Shown: positions 15,685-26,400, numbered from the stretch's first letter. The stretch: 64,000 nucleotides of DNA from Pelomonas sp937871895 (GCF_046348265.1 NZ_JAXMEO010000018.1), one strand, 5' to 3'. Program-made: numbers and translations. The notes: generated by a model from the sequence alone, not told the origin.

Positions 15685-16995
15685 TCAAGCGGCTTCGAAC
15701 GCCACCTGACCGGCCACCAGCGTGCAACGCACGCGAGCCGGCAGCTCCACGCCGCTGATCGAGAAGTCGAAGGGCGTGTGCTTGCTCTGGCTCTTCAGCT
15801 CGGCAGGCGTCACAGGCCAGGGCGCGGCGGGGTCGAAGACGCAGACGTCGGCCACGCCGCCAGCCACCAGGCGACCAGCGCTTTCGCCCAGCGAGCCGAG
15901 CGCAGGCCCGAGCACGCGCACCGGCGCGGCCGTGACGACCGCAAGCGACTGCGCGAGCGTGAGGCCGGAGTCCTGCCCCCAGCGCAGCGCGAGGCCGAGC
16001 AGCAGCTCCAGCCCCGTGGCGCCGGGCGTGGCCTCGGCGAAGGGCAATGTCTTCTCGTCGGCGGTGACGGGCATGTGGTCGCTGACGAGGGCGTCGATGG
16101 TGCGGTCCGCGAGACCGGCTTGCAGCGCGTCTCGATCGGTGGGCTGGCGCAGCGGGGGCGTGACGCGGAAGGCCGAGTTGAAGTAGCCGATGTCGCGGTC
16201 GCTCAGCATCAGGGAGTTGATGGACACGTCGGCCGTGATCGGCAGGCCCTCCGCCTTGGCGGCGCGCACCAGCGCCACGCCCTTGCTGCTGGAGAGACGG
16301 CACAGATGCAGGCGGGCGCCGGTGGCCCGCACCAGCTCGAAGGCCGTGTGCAGCGCCAGGGTCTCGGCCATCGCCGGCACACCGGAGAGGCCCAGCCGCG
16401 TCGCCACCGAGCCACTGGCCGCCACACCGCCGCCGAGGAACCCGTCCTGCGGGCGCAGCCACACCGTGTAGCCAAAGGTGGCGGCGTATTGGAAGGCGCG
16501 CAGCAGCACCTGCGTGTCCTTGACCGGCACCTCGGCCTGCGAGAAGCCGATGCAGCCAGCCTCGGTCAGCTCGGCCATCTCGGTCAGGGCTTTGCCCTCC
16601 AGGTTGCGCGTCAGCGCGCCGAGCGGGAAGAGCCGGCAGCGCGACAGCTTGCGGGCGCGGAATTTCAGCATCTCGACGAGGCCGGGCTCGTCGAGCACGG
16701 GGTCGGTGTCGGGCGGGCACACGAGGCTAGTAACGCCACCGGCGGCAGCGGCAGCGAGTTCGCTTTCCAGCAGGCCTTCGTGCTCGTGGCCGGGCTCGCG
16801 CAGGCGCGCAGCGAGGTCCACGAGGCCGGGGGCCACGACGAGGCCGGCGGCGTCGATCACGCGCTCGGCTTCGAAGGCGCCCACGTCACCGAGGCCGACG
16901 ATGCGACCGTTGGCGATGGCGAGGTCACCCACCCTGTCCAGGCCCGAGGCCGGGTCGATCAGGCGGCCGTTCTTGATGAGGATCTTGGTGCTCAT
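15685..16995 (-). CDS. pyrX: Dihydroorotase-like non-catalytic subunit (PyrX/PyrC')
   Basis: 436 residues with the amidohydrolase fold, starting with a 4-bp overlap with the pyrB stop. The metal-binding motifs of active dihydroorotase are lost: the HxH segment after the first strand reads GLVDLAARLREPGHE, the later histidine region reads ARLHLCRLSSSKG, and the expected paired histidines are replaced in ITADVSINSLML. Only the late SDHMPV aspartate region is retained. This matches the inactive dihydroorotase-like protein of Pseudomonas, which associates with aspartate carbamoyltransferase to form a stable holoenzyme. Catalysis of dihydroorotate formation must come from another pyrC elsewhere. 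Confidence 0.92.
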   Translation of the reverse strand: MSTKILIKNGRLIDPASGLDRVGDLAIANGRIVGLGDVGAFEAERVIDAAGLVVAPGLVDLAARLREPGHEHEGLLESELAAAAAGGVTSLVCPPDTDPVLDEPGLVEMLKFRARKLSRCRLFPLGALTRNLEGKALTEMAELTEAGCIGFSQAEVPVKDTQVLLRAFQYAATFGYTVWLRPQDGFLGGGVAASGSVATRLGLSGVPAMAETLALHTAFELVRATGARLHLCRLSSSKGVALVRAAKAEGLPITADVSINSLMLSDRDIGYFNSAFRVTPPLRQPTDRDALQAGLADRTIDALVSDHMPVTADEKTLPFAEATPGATGLELLLGLALRWGQDSGLTLAQSLAVVTAAPVRVLGPALGSLGESAGRLVAGGVADVCVFDPAAPWPVTPAELKSQSKHTPFDFSISGVELPARVRCTLVAGQVAFEAA

Positions 16996-17954
16996 GCTTC
17001 ATTCCCCGCGAGGATGGCCATCACGGCCATGCGCACCGCGATGCCGAAGCTGACCTGCGGCAGGATCACGCTCTGCGCGCCATCGGCCACGGTGGAGTCG
17101 ATCTCGACGCCGCGGTTGATGGGGCCTGGGTGCATCACGATGGCATCGGGCTTGGCCAGCGCCAGCTTCTCGGGCGTGAGGCCAAAGGCCTTGAAGAACT
17201 CGCCGCTTGAGGGCAGCATCGCGCCGCTCATGCGTTCGTTCTGCAGGCGCAGCATGATGATGACGTCGGCGTCCTTCACGCCCTCAGCCATGTCGTGGCA
17301 AACGCGCACGCCCATCTCGCGCAGGTCACCTGGCACCAGGGTCTTGGGGCCGACCGCGCGGATCTCGGGCACGCCGAGGATGTTGAGCGCGTGGATGTCG
17401 CTGCGCGCCACACGCGAGTGCACGATGTCGCCCACGATGGCCACGGTCAGCTTGCGGAAGTCACCCTTGAAGTGTCGGATCGTGTACATGTCCAGCAAGC
17501 CCTGCGTGGGGTGCGCGTGGCGGCCGTCTCCGGCGTTCACGACGTGCACGTGCGGGGCGCAGTGCTGGGCAATCAGGTAGGGCGCGCCGCTCTCGCTGTG
17601 CCGCACGACGAACATGTCGGCGTGCATGGCGCTCAAGTTGGCGACGGTGTCGAGCAGGGTCTCGCCCTTGGCCGTGCTGGAGCGCGCGATGTCGAGGTTG
17701 AGCACGTCGGCCGAGAGGCGCTTGGCTGCGATCTCGAAGGTCGTGCGGGTGCGGGTGCTGTTCTCGAAGAACAGGTTGAACACTGACTTGCCGCGCAGCA
17801 GCGGCACCTTCTTGACCTCGCGGTCGTTGACCGACAGGAAGCTGCTCGCGGTGTCGAGGATGTGGGTGATGACCTTCTCGGGCAGGCCCTCGATGGACAG
17901 CAGGTGGACCAGCTCGCCGTGCTTGTTGAGCTGAGGGTTGCGTTTACTCAGCAT
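16992..17954 (-). CDS. pyrB: Aspartate carbamoyltransferase catalytic subunit
   Basis: 320 residues from ATG 17952-17954. The carbamoyl-phosphate motif FFENSTRTRTTFE and the HPTQGLLD segment are both present, and DRVARSDI-type residues (HSRVARSDIHALN) are intact. It makes carbamoyl-aspartate, the committed step of pyrimidine synthesis. The start lies inside the 3' end of pyrR (11-bp overlap) and its stop overlaps pyrX (ATGA). Pairing with the inactive PyrX indicates a class A-type dodecameric complex, in which PyrB needs PyrX for assembly. Confidence 0.97.
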   Translation of the reverse strand: MLSKRNPQLNKHGELVHLLSIEGLPEKVITHILDTASSFLSVNDREVKKVPLLRGKSVFNLFFENSTRTRTTFEIAAKRLSADVLNLDIARSSTAKGETLLDTVANLSAMHADMFVVRHSESGAPYLIAQHCAPHVHVVNAGDGRHAHPTQGLLDMYTIRHFKGDFRKLTVAIVGDIVHSRVARSDIHALNILGVPEIRAVGPKTLVPGDLREMGVRVCHDMAEGVKDADVIIMLRLQNERMSGAMLPSSGEFFKAFGLTPEKLALAKPDAIVMHPGPINRGVEIDSTVADGAQSVILPQVSFGIAVRMAVMAILAGNEA

Positions 17955-18459
17955 CAAGGCTCTCCCGGGTCTTGAGGTGGAAGCCGAAGCGGCCCTGCTC
18001 GGTTTTCTCCAGCCGCAGGCTGACGCCCGGCGCCAGGCTGACGCGCGCGGCAGAGAAGGCGGGCTCGATGGGCAGCTGACGCCCGCCCCGGTCCACCAGC
18101 ACGGCGAGCTGCACACTGGCCGGGCGGCCAAAGTCGAACAGCTCATTGATGACGGCGCGCGTGGTGCGGCCGGTGTAGAGCACATCGTCGATCAAGAGGA
18201 TGGGGCGGCCCTCGACCTCGAAGGGCAGGCGCGTCGGGTCGCTGCCATGCACCATGCCGCGCGAGCCAAAGTCGTCGCGGTGCAGGCTGCTGGAGATGAC
18301 GCCGGCAGTGCCGAGGTTGAGGTCGAGCGCCAGGCGCTCGGCCAGCCACGCGCCGCCGCTCCAGACGCCCACCAGGGCCATGTCGGGCTGAAGCAGGCGC
18401 TCCACCCCGCGACGCAGGTCGAGGTACAGGGCCTCGGCGTCGAGCAAGAGTTCGGTCAT
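17944..18459 (-). CDS. pyrR: Pyrimidine regulator / uracil phosphoribosyltransferase-like PyrR
   Basis: 171 residues, the standard PyrR length. The PRPP-binding loop LLIDDVLYTGRTTRA is in the middle, with the family segments GVWSGGAWLAERL and LVDRGGRQLPIEP. PyrR in Gram-positive bacteria binds pyr mRNA leaders. Here there is no leader between pyrR and pyrB because the genes overlap by 11 bp, so control of pyrB by that mechanism within this stretch is unlikely. The start overlaps the ruvX stop by 4 bp. Confidence 0.95.
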   Translation of the reverse strand: MTELLLDAEALYLDLRRGVERLLQPDMALVGVWSGGAWLAERLALDLNLGTAGVISSSLHRDDFGSRGMVHGSDPTRLPFEVEGRPILLIDDVLYTGRTTRAVINELFDFGRPASVQLAVLVDRGGRQLPIEPAFSAARVSLAPGVSLRLEKTEQGRFGFHLKTRESLDAE

Positions 18460-18866
18460 GAGCTTGTCTCTCTCAGGAACTGTTCAAGGATCAGGGTTGC
18501 GGCTGCGGCATCCACGTCGTCGGCCCCCTGGCTCTCGGCCTCGACCGAGGTGTAGCGCTCGTCCACCTCGAACACCGGCAGGTGGAAGCGCCCGGCCAGG
18601 CGGCGGCCGAAGCGCAGCGCCTTCTCGGTCATCTCGTGCGGCGCGCCGTCGGGGTGGCGCGGCACGCCGATGACGAGGCCCTGGGGCTCCCATTCGCGCA
18701 CCAGGCGGGCGATGTCGTCGAAGGCCGCATCGCCGCCACGCAGGCTGCCGCGCGGCTCCACCACGCCCATCAGTCGCGTGCCAGACGCCACGCCGATGCG
18801 CCGGGTGCCAAAGTCAAAAGCAATAAAGGACTGGAGGGACGACGCGGAGCCTGCCACAGGCTTCAT
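18456..18866 (-). CDS. ruvX: Holliday junction resolvase-like RuvX/YqgF
   Basis: 136 residues with the RNase H-like fold of the YqgF family. The first acidic motif, IAFDFGTRRIGVA, is at about residues 15-27; the second glutamate-containing strand is FEVDERYTS; and a C-terminal aspartate lies in ADDVDAAAATLIL. The family acts in anti-termination and 16S rRNA 5'-end processing as well as being proposed as a resolvase. It is coupled to yqgE upstream and pyrR downstream through 4-bp overlaps. yqgE-ruvX is a conserved pair in proteobacteria. Confidence 0.95.
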   Translation of the reverse strand: MKPVAGSASSLQSFIAFDFGTRRIGVASGTRLMGVVEPRGSLRGGDAAFDDIARLVREWEPQGLVIGVPRHPDGAPHEMTEKALRFGRRLAGRFHLPVFEVDERYTSVEAESQGADDVDAAAATLILEQFLRETSS

Positions 18867-19441
18867 GCGTGCCCCGCGTCACTGCTGAGCATGCGGGGGT
18901 CGATGCCCAGCAAGGCCAGCGCACGCTCGTAGCGTTGCTCGACCGGCGTGTCGAAGATGATGTCCGGGCTGGCGTCCACGGTGATCCATCCATTGCGGCC
19001 GATCTCTTCTTCCAGCTGGCCGGCGGCCCAGCCGCTGTAGCCCAGCGTGACCAGCACGCGGCGCGGGCCGGCGCCGCTGGACAGGGCTTCGAGCACATCG
19101 CGCGAGGTCGTCATCTCCAGCCCACCGGGCACCGACAGCGTGGCGTTGTAGTGCCCGCCACTGGCATCCAGCGGCTCGTGCAGCACAAAGCCACGGTCGG
19201 TTTGCACCGGCCCGCCGTAGAAGACCGGGCCGGCTGCGCGCTCGTCGTCGGGTGGGGTGAGTTCGACCTTCTCGAACAGGCCGCCCAGCGTCATCGAAAT
19301 CGGCTTGTTGATCACCAGGCCCAGCGCGCCGTTCTCGTTGTGCTCGCACAGGTAGACCACCGTGCCCGCAAAGGTCTCATCGGCCATGCCCGGCATGGCG
19401 ATGAGGAACTGGTTGGTCAACACGATGCGGTCAGGGGGCAT
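18863..19441 (-). CDS. yqgE: YqgE/AlgH family protein
   Basis: 192 residues with the DUF179 layout: N-terminal LTNQFLIAMPGM, TVVYLCEHNENGALGLVINKP, then FYGGPVQTDRGFVLH and LVTLGYSGWAAGQLEEEI. The biochemical role is not established; AlgH affects alginate expression in Pseudomonas. It is the first gene of the operon that continues through ruvX, pyrR, pyrB, pyrX and plsC, and is divergent from phrB (32-bp gap). A TAAAAT element lies only 6 bp before the ATG, so the transcript may be leaderless. Confidence 0.94.
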   Translation of the reverse strand: MPPDRIVLTNQFLIAMPGMADETFAGTVVYLCEHNENGALGLVINKPISMTLGGLFEKVELTPPDDERAAGPVFYGGPVQTDRGFVLHEPLDASGGHYNATLSVPGGLEMTTSRDVLEALSSGAGPRRVLVTLGYSGWAAGQLEEEIGRNGWITVDASPDIIFDTPVEQRYERALALLGIDPRMLSSDAGHA

Positions 19442-19447
19442 GGGGGC

Positions 19448-19453
19448 ATTTTA
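19448..19453 (-). promoter_or_regulatory. TAAAAT element immediately before yqgE
   Basis: TAAAAT on the minus strand, separated from the ATG by six bases. If it is a -10 element, transcription would begin at or next to the start codon, giving a leaderless mRNA. No Shine-Dalgarno sequence is visible in front of the ATG, which fits that idea but does not prove it. Confidence 0.35.
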
Positions 19454-19473
19454 GTTGCCCGACACTCCGGGCC

Positions 19474-20820
19474 ATGAGCACTGCACTGGTATGGCTGCGC
19501 CGCGACCTGCGTTTGCAGGACCATGCCGCACTCGCGGCCGCCACGGCGAGCGCGGAGCGGGTGTGGACCGTCTTCGTCTTTGACACGACCATCCTGGCCG
19601 GGCTGCCGCGCCGGGACCGGCGGGTGGACTTCATCCATGCCGCCGTGGCCGACCTGCATGCCCGCGCCGGCTTGCTGGTCCGGGTGGGCGACCCGCGTCA
19701 GATCATCCCGGCCCTGGCGCGCGAACTGGGCGTGGGCGCCGTGCACGCCAGCCACGACGACGACCCGGCCGCCCTGGCGCGCGATGCCGAGGTGGCCGCC
19801 GCCCTGCCCTGCCCGCTGCACACCTGCAAGGACCACGTGGTGCTGGAGCGCGCCGAGGTGCTGACCGCTGCGGGGCGGCCCTACACCGTCTTCACGCCCT
19901 ACAAGCGCGCCTGGCTGCAGCGGCTGCGCCCGCAGGACATGGCCGAGCGCGTGGTGCAGCCCGAACGCCTGGTGCGCGGCCAGGACGCGCTGCCCAGCCT
20001 GTCCGACCTCGGCTTTGAGGCCTCCGACCTGAGCCCCGCTGTGGGCCGAGGCGAGGCCGGCGCCCAAGCGCTGTTGGCCGACTTCCTGCCGCGCATGGAC
20101 CGCTATGACCAGACGCGTGATTTCCCTGGCATCAAGGGTCCCAGCTACCTGGGCGTGCACCTGCGCTTTGGCACGGTGTCAGTGCGAGAGCTGGTGCGGC
20201 TGGCGCAGTCGCACAGCTCAGGTGGCGCGCAAACCTGGCTGTCCGAGCTGATCTGGCGCGACTTCTATCACCAGTTGCTGCACCACTTCCCGCACGTGGC
20301 GCGCCTGCCCTTCAAGCCGGAGTACAGCGCCGTCAGCTGGGACGACAACGAGGCCTTCTTCGAGGCCTGGTGCCAAGGTCGGACCGGCTATCCGCTGGTG
20401 GACGCTGGCATGCGCCAACTGGCTCAGACCGGCTATATGCACAACCGCCTGCGCATGGTGACGGCGAGCTTCTTGACCAAGGATCTGGGCATCGACTGGC
20501 GGCGCGGCGAGGCCTGGTTTGCTGAGCTGCTGCTGGACTTCGACCTAGCGGCCAATAACGGCGGCTGGCAGTGGGCGGCGTCCACCGGCTGCGATGCCCA
20601 GCCCTGGTTCCGCATCTTCAACCCGGTCACGCAGAGCCAGAAGTTCGACCCCGAGGGCCGCTTCATCAAGCGCTACTGCCCGGAGCTTGCCCACTTGGAT
20701 GCGAAACAGATCCATGAGCCCTGGCTGCATGGCGGGCCGGCAGCCATCGTCGATCACGCAGCGGCGCGGGAGCGCACGCTGGCGCGCTTCGCCGTGGTCA
20801 AAAAGGATCAGAGTTTGTAG
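19474..20820 (+). CDS. phrB: Deoxyribodipyrimidine photolyase (class I)
   Basis: 448 residues starting with ALVWLRRDLRLQDHAAL, the alpha/beta antenna domain, then the FAD-binding helical domain. Class I hallmarks are visible: SELIWRDFYHQLL, LVDAGMRQLAQTGYMHNRLRM, and the FAD pocket NNGGWQWAASTGCDAQPW with FRIFNPVTQSQKFD. It repairs cyclobutane pyrimidine dimers using blue or near-UV light. It is a single gene, divergent from yqgE and overlapping the convergent chemoreceptor gene by 13 bp at its 3' end. Confidence 0.96.
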   Translation: MSTALVWLRRDLRLQDHAALAAATASAERVWTVFVFDTTILAGLPRRDRRVDFIHAAVADLHARAGLLVRVGDPRQIIPALARELGVGAVHASHDDDPAALARDAEVAAALPCPLHTCKDHVVLERAEVLTAAGRPYTVFTPYKRAWLQRLRPQDMAERVVQPERLVRGQDALPSLSDLGFEASDLSPAVGRGEAGAQALLADFLPRMDRYDQTRDFPGIKGPSYLGVHLRFGTVSVRELVRLAQSHSSGGAQTWLSELIWRDFYHQLLHHFPHVARLPFKPEYSAVSWDDNEAFFEAWCQGRTGYPLVDAGMRQLAQTGYMHNRLRMVTASFLTKDLGIDWRRGEAWFAELLLDFDLAANNGGWQWAASTGCDAQPWFRIFNPVTQSQKFDPEGRFIKRYCPELAHLDAKQIHEPWLHGGPAAIVDHAAARERTLARFAVVKKDQSL

Positions 20821-22142
20821 ACGCCGCAGCCGATCAGCAGATCGCCGGGCAACGGGCGGACGAAGGACACCTTCTCCAGCACCTCGCCCGTCCCGGGCCG
20901 CACGGTCTGGTAGTCCACCCAGCCACCGCCCTGGTCGGCGCAGGTGAAGCCGTCGCGCAGCAGGTGCTCCCACTGCAAGCCAGTGACCTGGCGCAGATGC
21001 CCGCCATGGAAGCTGGGATTGGGGCCGAAGGCGGTGAAGATGCCGCTGCGGTCGAAGATGAAGATGTACATGTCGCGGTCGAAGAACTCGCCGGACTTGT
21101 CCACCAGGCGCGGCACCGCCGCAGCGACGCCCGAGCGCTTGATCAGGGCGACCGCCCGTTCGACCATCTGACGCGCCTCGTCAGCGCTGCCCTGGCGCAG
21201 GCGCAGGCGCTGGGCGGCCGCCGTGAGTTCGTCGGTGCGCGCATGCAGCTCACGCGCCGCGCGGGCCGAGGCAGCCACCATCTCGGCATTGCGCTGGGTC
21301 AGGTCGTTGGCGCCTTGAACGGCCTGGGCGATGCGGTCCAGGCTCTGCGCCTGGCCCGCACTGGCGCTGGCCATCTCGCCCATGTCGGAGGAGAGGTCCC
21401 GCACGCCATCGACGATGTTGCTGAGCGTTTGGCCCAGGGTTTCGATGCCTCGCACGCCCAAGTCCACCTGCTCGGCGGAACGGGCGATCAGGCGCTTGAC
21501 CTGGGCTGCTGACTCGGCGCTGCGCTGCGCGAGCGAGCGCACCTCGGACGCCACCACGGCAAAGCCCCGCCCTTGCTCGCCCGCGCGCGCGGCTTCATCG
21601 GCCGCATTGAGCGCCAGGATATTGGTCTGGAAGGCGATGCTGTCGATGACGGCGATCACGTCACTCATCTCCCGCGAGCTGGCCTCGATCTGGCGCACCT
21701 GGGTCACCGCCTCCTGCATCAGCGCCGCGCCGGACTCGGCCGCCTCGCGCACGCGGGACGACACCTTGTGGGCCGAATCGGCACGCTGCACGGCGGTCTG
21801 CATGCTGTCGCCCAACTGCTGCACCTGGCTCCAGGCCTGGTCAAGCTGGCGCGCCTGCTCCTGCGTGCGTTCGTCGAGGTGGCGGACGTCATCCGCCAGC
21901 GACTCGCCCGCCATCGCCACGATGCTGGCGTTGTTGCGGATTTGGCCCACGCGCCCAGACAAGGAGGCGCACATGGCGTTGAAGCGCTCGATCAGGCCCC
22001 GCCCGTCGCGGCCGTCCAGGCTCAGCGACAGGTCGCCACGCGAGGCCGCGTTCAGGCCTTCGACAAGTTCGGCACTTTCCACCGCCCGAGAGCCGCCCCA
22101 CCAGCGAACCCCCGACTTCTTTGCCGACGCATTCAGTCCCAT
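20808..22142 (-). CDS. Soluble methyl-accepting chemotaxis protein with C-terminal Cache-like domain
   Basis: 444 residues from ATG 22140-22142, chosen because GGAG lies 6 nt upstream; an ATG 18 bp upstream is possible. No membrane helix is present. The middle is a coiled-coil MCP signalling domain whose hairpin tip reads RGFAVVASEVRSLAQRSAESA. The usual ALNAAVEAARAGE reads ALNAADEAARAGE, a Val-to-Asp change. The C-terminal 110 residues resemble a single Cache_2-type sensor (DRDMYIFIFDRSGIFTAFG, GGGWVDYQTVRP). A sensor on the C-terminal side of a cytosolic receptor suggests intracellular ligand or redox sensing. The gene sits downstream of the diguanylate cyclase and the Pil-Chp system. Confidence 0.85.
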   Translation of the reverse strand: MGLNASAKKSGVRWWGGSRAVESAELVEGLNAASRGDLSLSLDGRDGRGLIERFNAMCASLSGRVGQIRNNASIVAMAGESLADDVRHLDERTQEQARQLDQAWSQVQQLGDSMQTAVQRADSAHKVSSRVREAAESGAALMQEAVTQVRQIEASSREMSDVIAVIDSIAFQTNILALNAADEAARAGEQGRGFAVVASEVRSLAQRSAESAAQVKRLIARSAEQVDLGVRGIETLGQTLSNIVDGVRDLSSDMGEMASASAGQAQSLDRIAQAVQGANDLTQRNAEMVAASARAARELHARTDELTAAAQRLRLRQGSADEARQMVERAVALIKRSGVAAAVPRLVDKSGEFFDRDMYIFIFDRSGIFTAFGPNPSFHGGHLRQVTGLQWEHLLRDGFTCADQGGGWVDYQTVRPGTGEVLEKVSFVRPLPGDLLIGCGVYKL

Positions 22143-22296
22143 GCCGTCTCCGCGCTCCATGCGAGAACTCAAGGCCGGCAGGATAGGAGCGCACTGCTGC
22201 GCAGGTGCGCCGCAGATCAAGCGACGCGTGACCAAGTTATCGCTCCCATGAAAGCGCTGGCAAGCGCTGCGGCACGCGGGCCACGCAGGCACGCAG

Positions 22297-22316
22297 CGCG
22301 CGCCGAAGGGCGCGCG
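22297..22316. terminator. GC-rich hairpin between the diguanylate cyclase and chemoreceptor genes
   Basis: CGCGCGCC (22297-22304) pairs perfectly with GGCGCGCG (22309-22316), leaving a 4-nt loop. On the minus strand the apex contains CTTCGG, similar to a stable UUCG tetraloop. No T-run follows. It may end transcription from the Pil-Chp/GGDEF operon or may be a folded spacer. The rest of the 230-bp gap shows nothing else. Confidence 0.4.
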
Positions 22317-22372
22317 AACGCTCAGGGAAAGGAGACACAAGGCCGGCCCGCGCGTGGCTGCCGGCAGGGGGC

Positions 22373-23437
<1,065 letters not shown>

Positions 23438-23442
23438 GCCCC

Positions 23443-26400
23443 TCACTCACTGCGCCGGTGGAGCCCTGTGCGGGCGAATCCGGCAATCACGCCCAACAAC
23501 TGTTCTTCGTCATAGGGTTTGCCCAGGTAATGCTGGACCCCTAGCTGGCTTGCGTAATCCCGATGCTTCTGCGCGATCCGCGAAGTGATCATGATGACCG
23601 GCAAGTTCGCAAGCCGCGCGTCGGCCCGCATATTACGCACCAAATCAAACCCGTCCATGCGTGGCATCTCGATATCTGAGAGAACCACCACAGGAAGTTC
23701 GTCTGCAGCGAGCTGTTCCATCGCATCCAGGCCGTCCTTGGCCAGGCGGACCCGGTAGCCCACGCGCTCCAGCAGGCGCTGCGTGACGCGACGCACGGTC
23801 AGCGAATCGTCCACGACCATGATCAGCGGGGCCTGGTCGGTGGGCTCGGCCACGGTCTCAACCACCGGCGCATCGACGCTCACCCGCGCGCGCGCCTCGG
23901 CGCCATAGCGGTCGGCCAGGGCCACGACGTTGTAGATCAGCGCGACATCGCCCGAAGCCAGCAGGCTGATGCCGGCCAGTGCCGGCACGCGGCTGAGCTG
24001 CGGACCGAGGTTCTTGACCACGACTTCCTGGTTGCCCACCACTTCGTCCACGTGCAGGGCCAGTCGCGACTGGCCGCTGCGGACGATGACGACGGGCGCG
24101 TGCCGGCCGGCGGTGTGGCCCCGGCCACTTTGACCCAGCAGGCCGCCGAGCCAGTAGAAGGGCAGTTGGTCAGCGCCATAGGCCAGATGGCCCGTCCCGT
24201 AGGCGGACTCGACAGCGGCGACCGGCGTGCGCTGCACAGAATCCATCAGCGTCGCGGGCACGGCCACGACCTGATCGCCGCTGCGCAGCAGCACGATCTT
24301 GGTCAGCGCCGTGGTGAGCGGCAGGCGCAGCAGGAAGCTCGTGCCTTGGCCCGGCGTGGAGTCGGTCTCGATGGAGCCGCCCAAGGTGTTGACCTCGGCA
24401 CGCACCACGTCCATGCCGACGCCCCGGCCGCTCAGCTCGGTCACCTCGCTGGCGGTGGAGAAGCCGGGCTCGAAGATCAGGCGGTGCAGGCGGCCGGCAT
24501 CGACCTCGGCGCCGGGCTGCAGCAGGCCGGACTCTTCGCCTCGGCGGCGGATGCGCTCCAGGTTCAGGCCGGCGCCGTCGTCGCTGAAGCGCAGCAGCAC
24601 TTCATTGCCTTGCTGGCTGACGTCAAGACGCAGCACGCCGGTGGCGTCCTTGCCGGCTTGCTGGCGGGCCTCGGCGGCTTCGATGCCGTGCGCCACGCTA
24701 TTGCGCAGCAAGTGCTCGAAGGGGCCGGCCATGCGTTCCAGCACGCTGCGGTCGATTTCGGTCTGGGCGCCCTGGATGTCGAGGCGCACCTGCTTGCCGG
24801 AGTCGCGCGCCGCCTGACGCACCACGCGGTGCAGACGCTCGCCAATGCTGTCGAAGCTGACCAGGCGGGTGCGCAGCAGGTCATCCTGCAGCTCACGCGT
24901 CAGCCGGGATTGAGCGGCCAGTTCGTCTTCGCCGGTCTGGACGCTGCGGCCCAGTGTGCGCTGCAGCGTGGCCACGTCACCGACCGACTCGGCCAGCATC
25001 CGGGTCAGCTCCTGGAAGCGGGTGTAGCGGTCGAACTCCAGCGGGTCGAACTCGCGGCCGCCGGACTGCGCCAATTCCTGCTGGATGTGCATCTGCGCTT
25101 CGGCCTGCAATTCCAGCTCGCGCAACTGGGCACGGATGCGCTCCAAGTTGTCGTCCAGGTCCACCAAGGCGCCCTTGATCTGGCCCAGCTCGGATTCGAG
25201 ACGGGCGCGCCGGATGCTGACCTCGCCGGCCTGCATGGCCATGCGCTCGAGCAAGGCACCGCGCACCCGCACCTGGGCTTGGGCCAGCGCCAGCGACTCG
25301 GTCGCGGCGGGTGCTTCGGTCTCGTCGGCGCTCCAGCGGCTCCAGTCGATCTCGCGCACGACGGCGGGTGCGGCCTCTTCGACGGGGGGTGTGTAGCGCG
25401 GCGGCTCGGCCGGCACCACGATGGCGTCCACGGCCGCAGGCGCCACGGGCTCGGGCGCCGGCGGCTCGGCGGCAGCCAGCACGGACTGCGGCTCAGGTTC
25501 GGCGATGGGCGCCACGACCGGCGCGGGCGCGGCGATCACAGGTGCCGGCGCGGCAGGCGTGGCGGCCGCGCCGCTCAGGCTGCGGCCCAATTGCTCGAAG
25601 CTGTGCTCCAGCGCATCGGCCTGGTCCTGCAAGGCCTGGACGTCCGCGTGGCCGGCCTGCCCCGCGCGCAGCAGGGCTTCGACACTTGATTCGAGCTGGT
25701 GCGCCAACTCGCCCAGGCGCATGGCGCCGGCCAGACGCGCACCGCCCTTGAAGGTGTGCAGAGCGCGCATGGACGCGTCGGAGCGGCCCAGCTCGCCCGG
25801 AGCCTCCAGCCAGTCGCGCAGTGCGGCATGCAGCTGGGCCAGCAGGTCCACGCCCTCTTCTTCGAAGATGGGGTAGAGCTCGGGGTCGATCTGGTCGCCG
25901 CTCGATGCCTCGGGCGCGGCTTCGGAGGCCGCTTCCGCAGCCGGCTCGAGCGCCACGGCAGCGACGGGCTCACCGGGTTCATCCATGGCCAGGGGCGCAT
26001 GGAGCGTGGACTCGGGCGCGTCGGCGTCATCGTCCACCGCAGTGGCGGCATCCGCCGTCGGCTCAGGAGTCGGTTCGGTGGACTGCGCGAAGTCACCCAA
26101 AGCAGCCGCTTCGGGCGCCAGATCGCCAGCGACCGTGGCCGGGGCTTCATCGAGTGGCACGGCCGTCGTGGCCTGGTGCTCGTCCTCGTCGTGCCCAAAG
26201 TCGCGCGGCAGGCCCATCACCGTGCCTGCCTCGGTCTCGGCAGCTTCGGGCGGGTCAAAGGCATTCAGCGCCGCGACGATCTCGGCGTCGTGCGCCTTCA
26301 GGAAGCCGGCAGCGAACTGGTGCAGCAGCTGGCGCACGTCCTCGGCGGCGCGCAGGAAGAGCGCCACGGTTTCGGGCTCGAAATACGCGGCTCGCTGCGC

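Noticed and set aside
14930..16720. Long upstream extension of the plsC frame
   Set aside because: The extension lies inside pyrX in another frame and encodes no known sequence; the acyltransferase starts at ATG 15671-15673.
15685..16995. Annotation as active dihydroorotase pyrC
   Set aside because: The metal-binding HxH and other histidine ligands are missing, so it is called as the non-catalytic PyrX type.
17944..17954. PyrR-binding attenuator in front of pyrB
   Set aside because: There is no intergenic space; the pyrB start lies inside pyrR.
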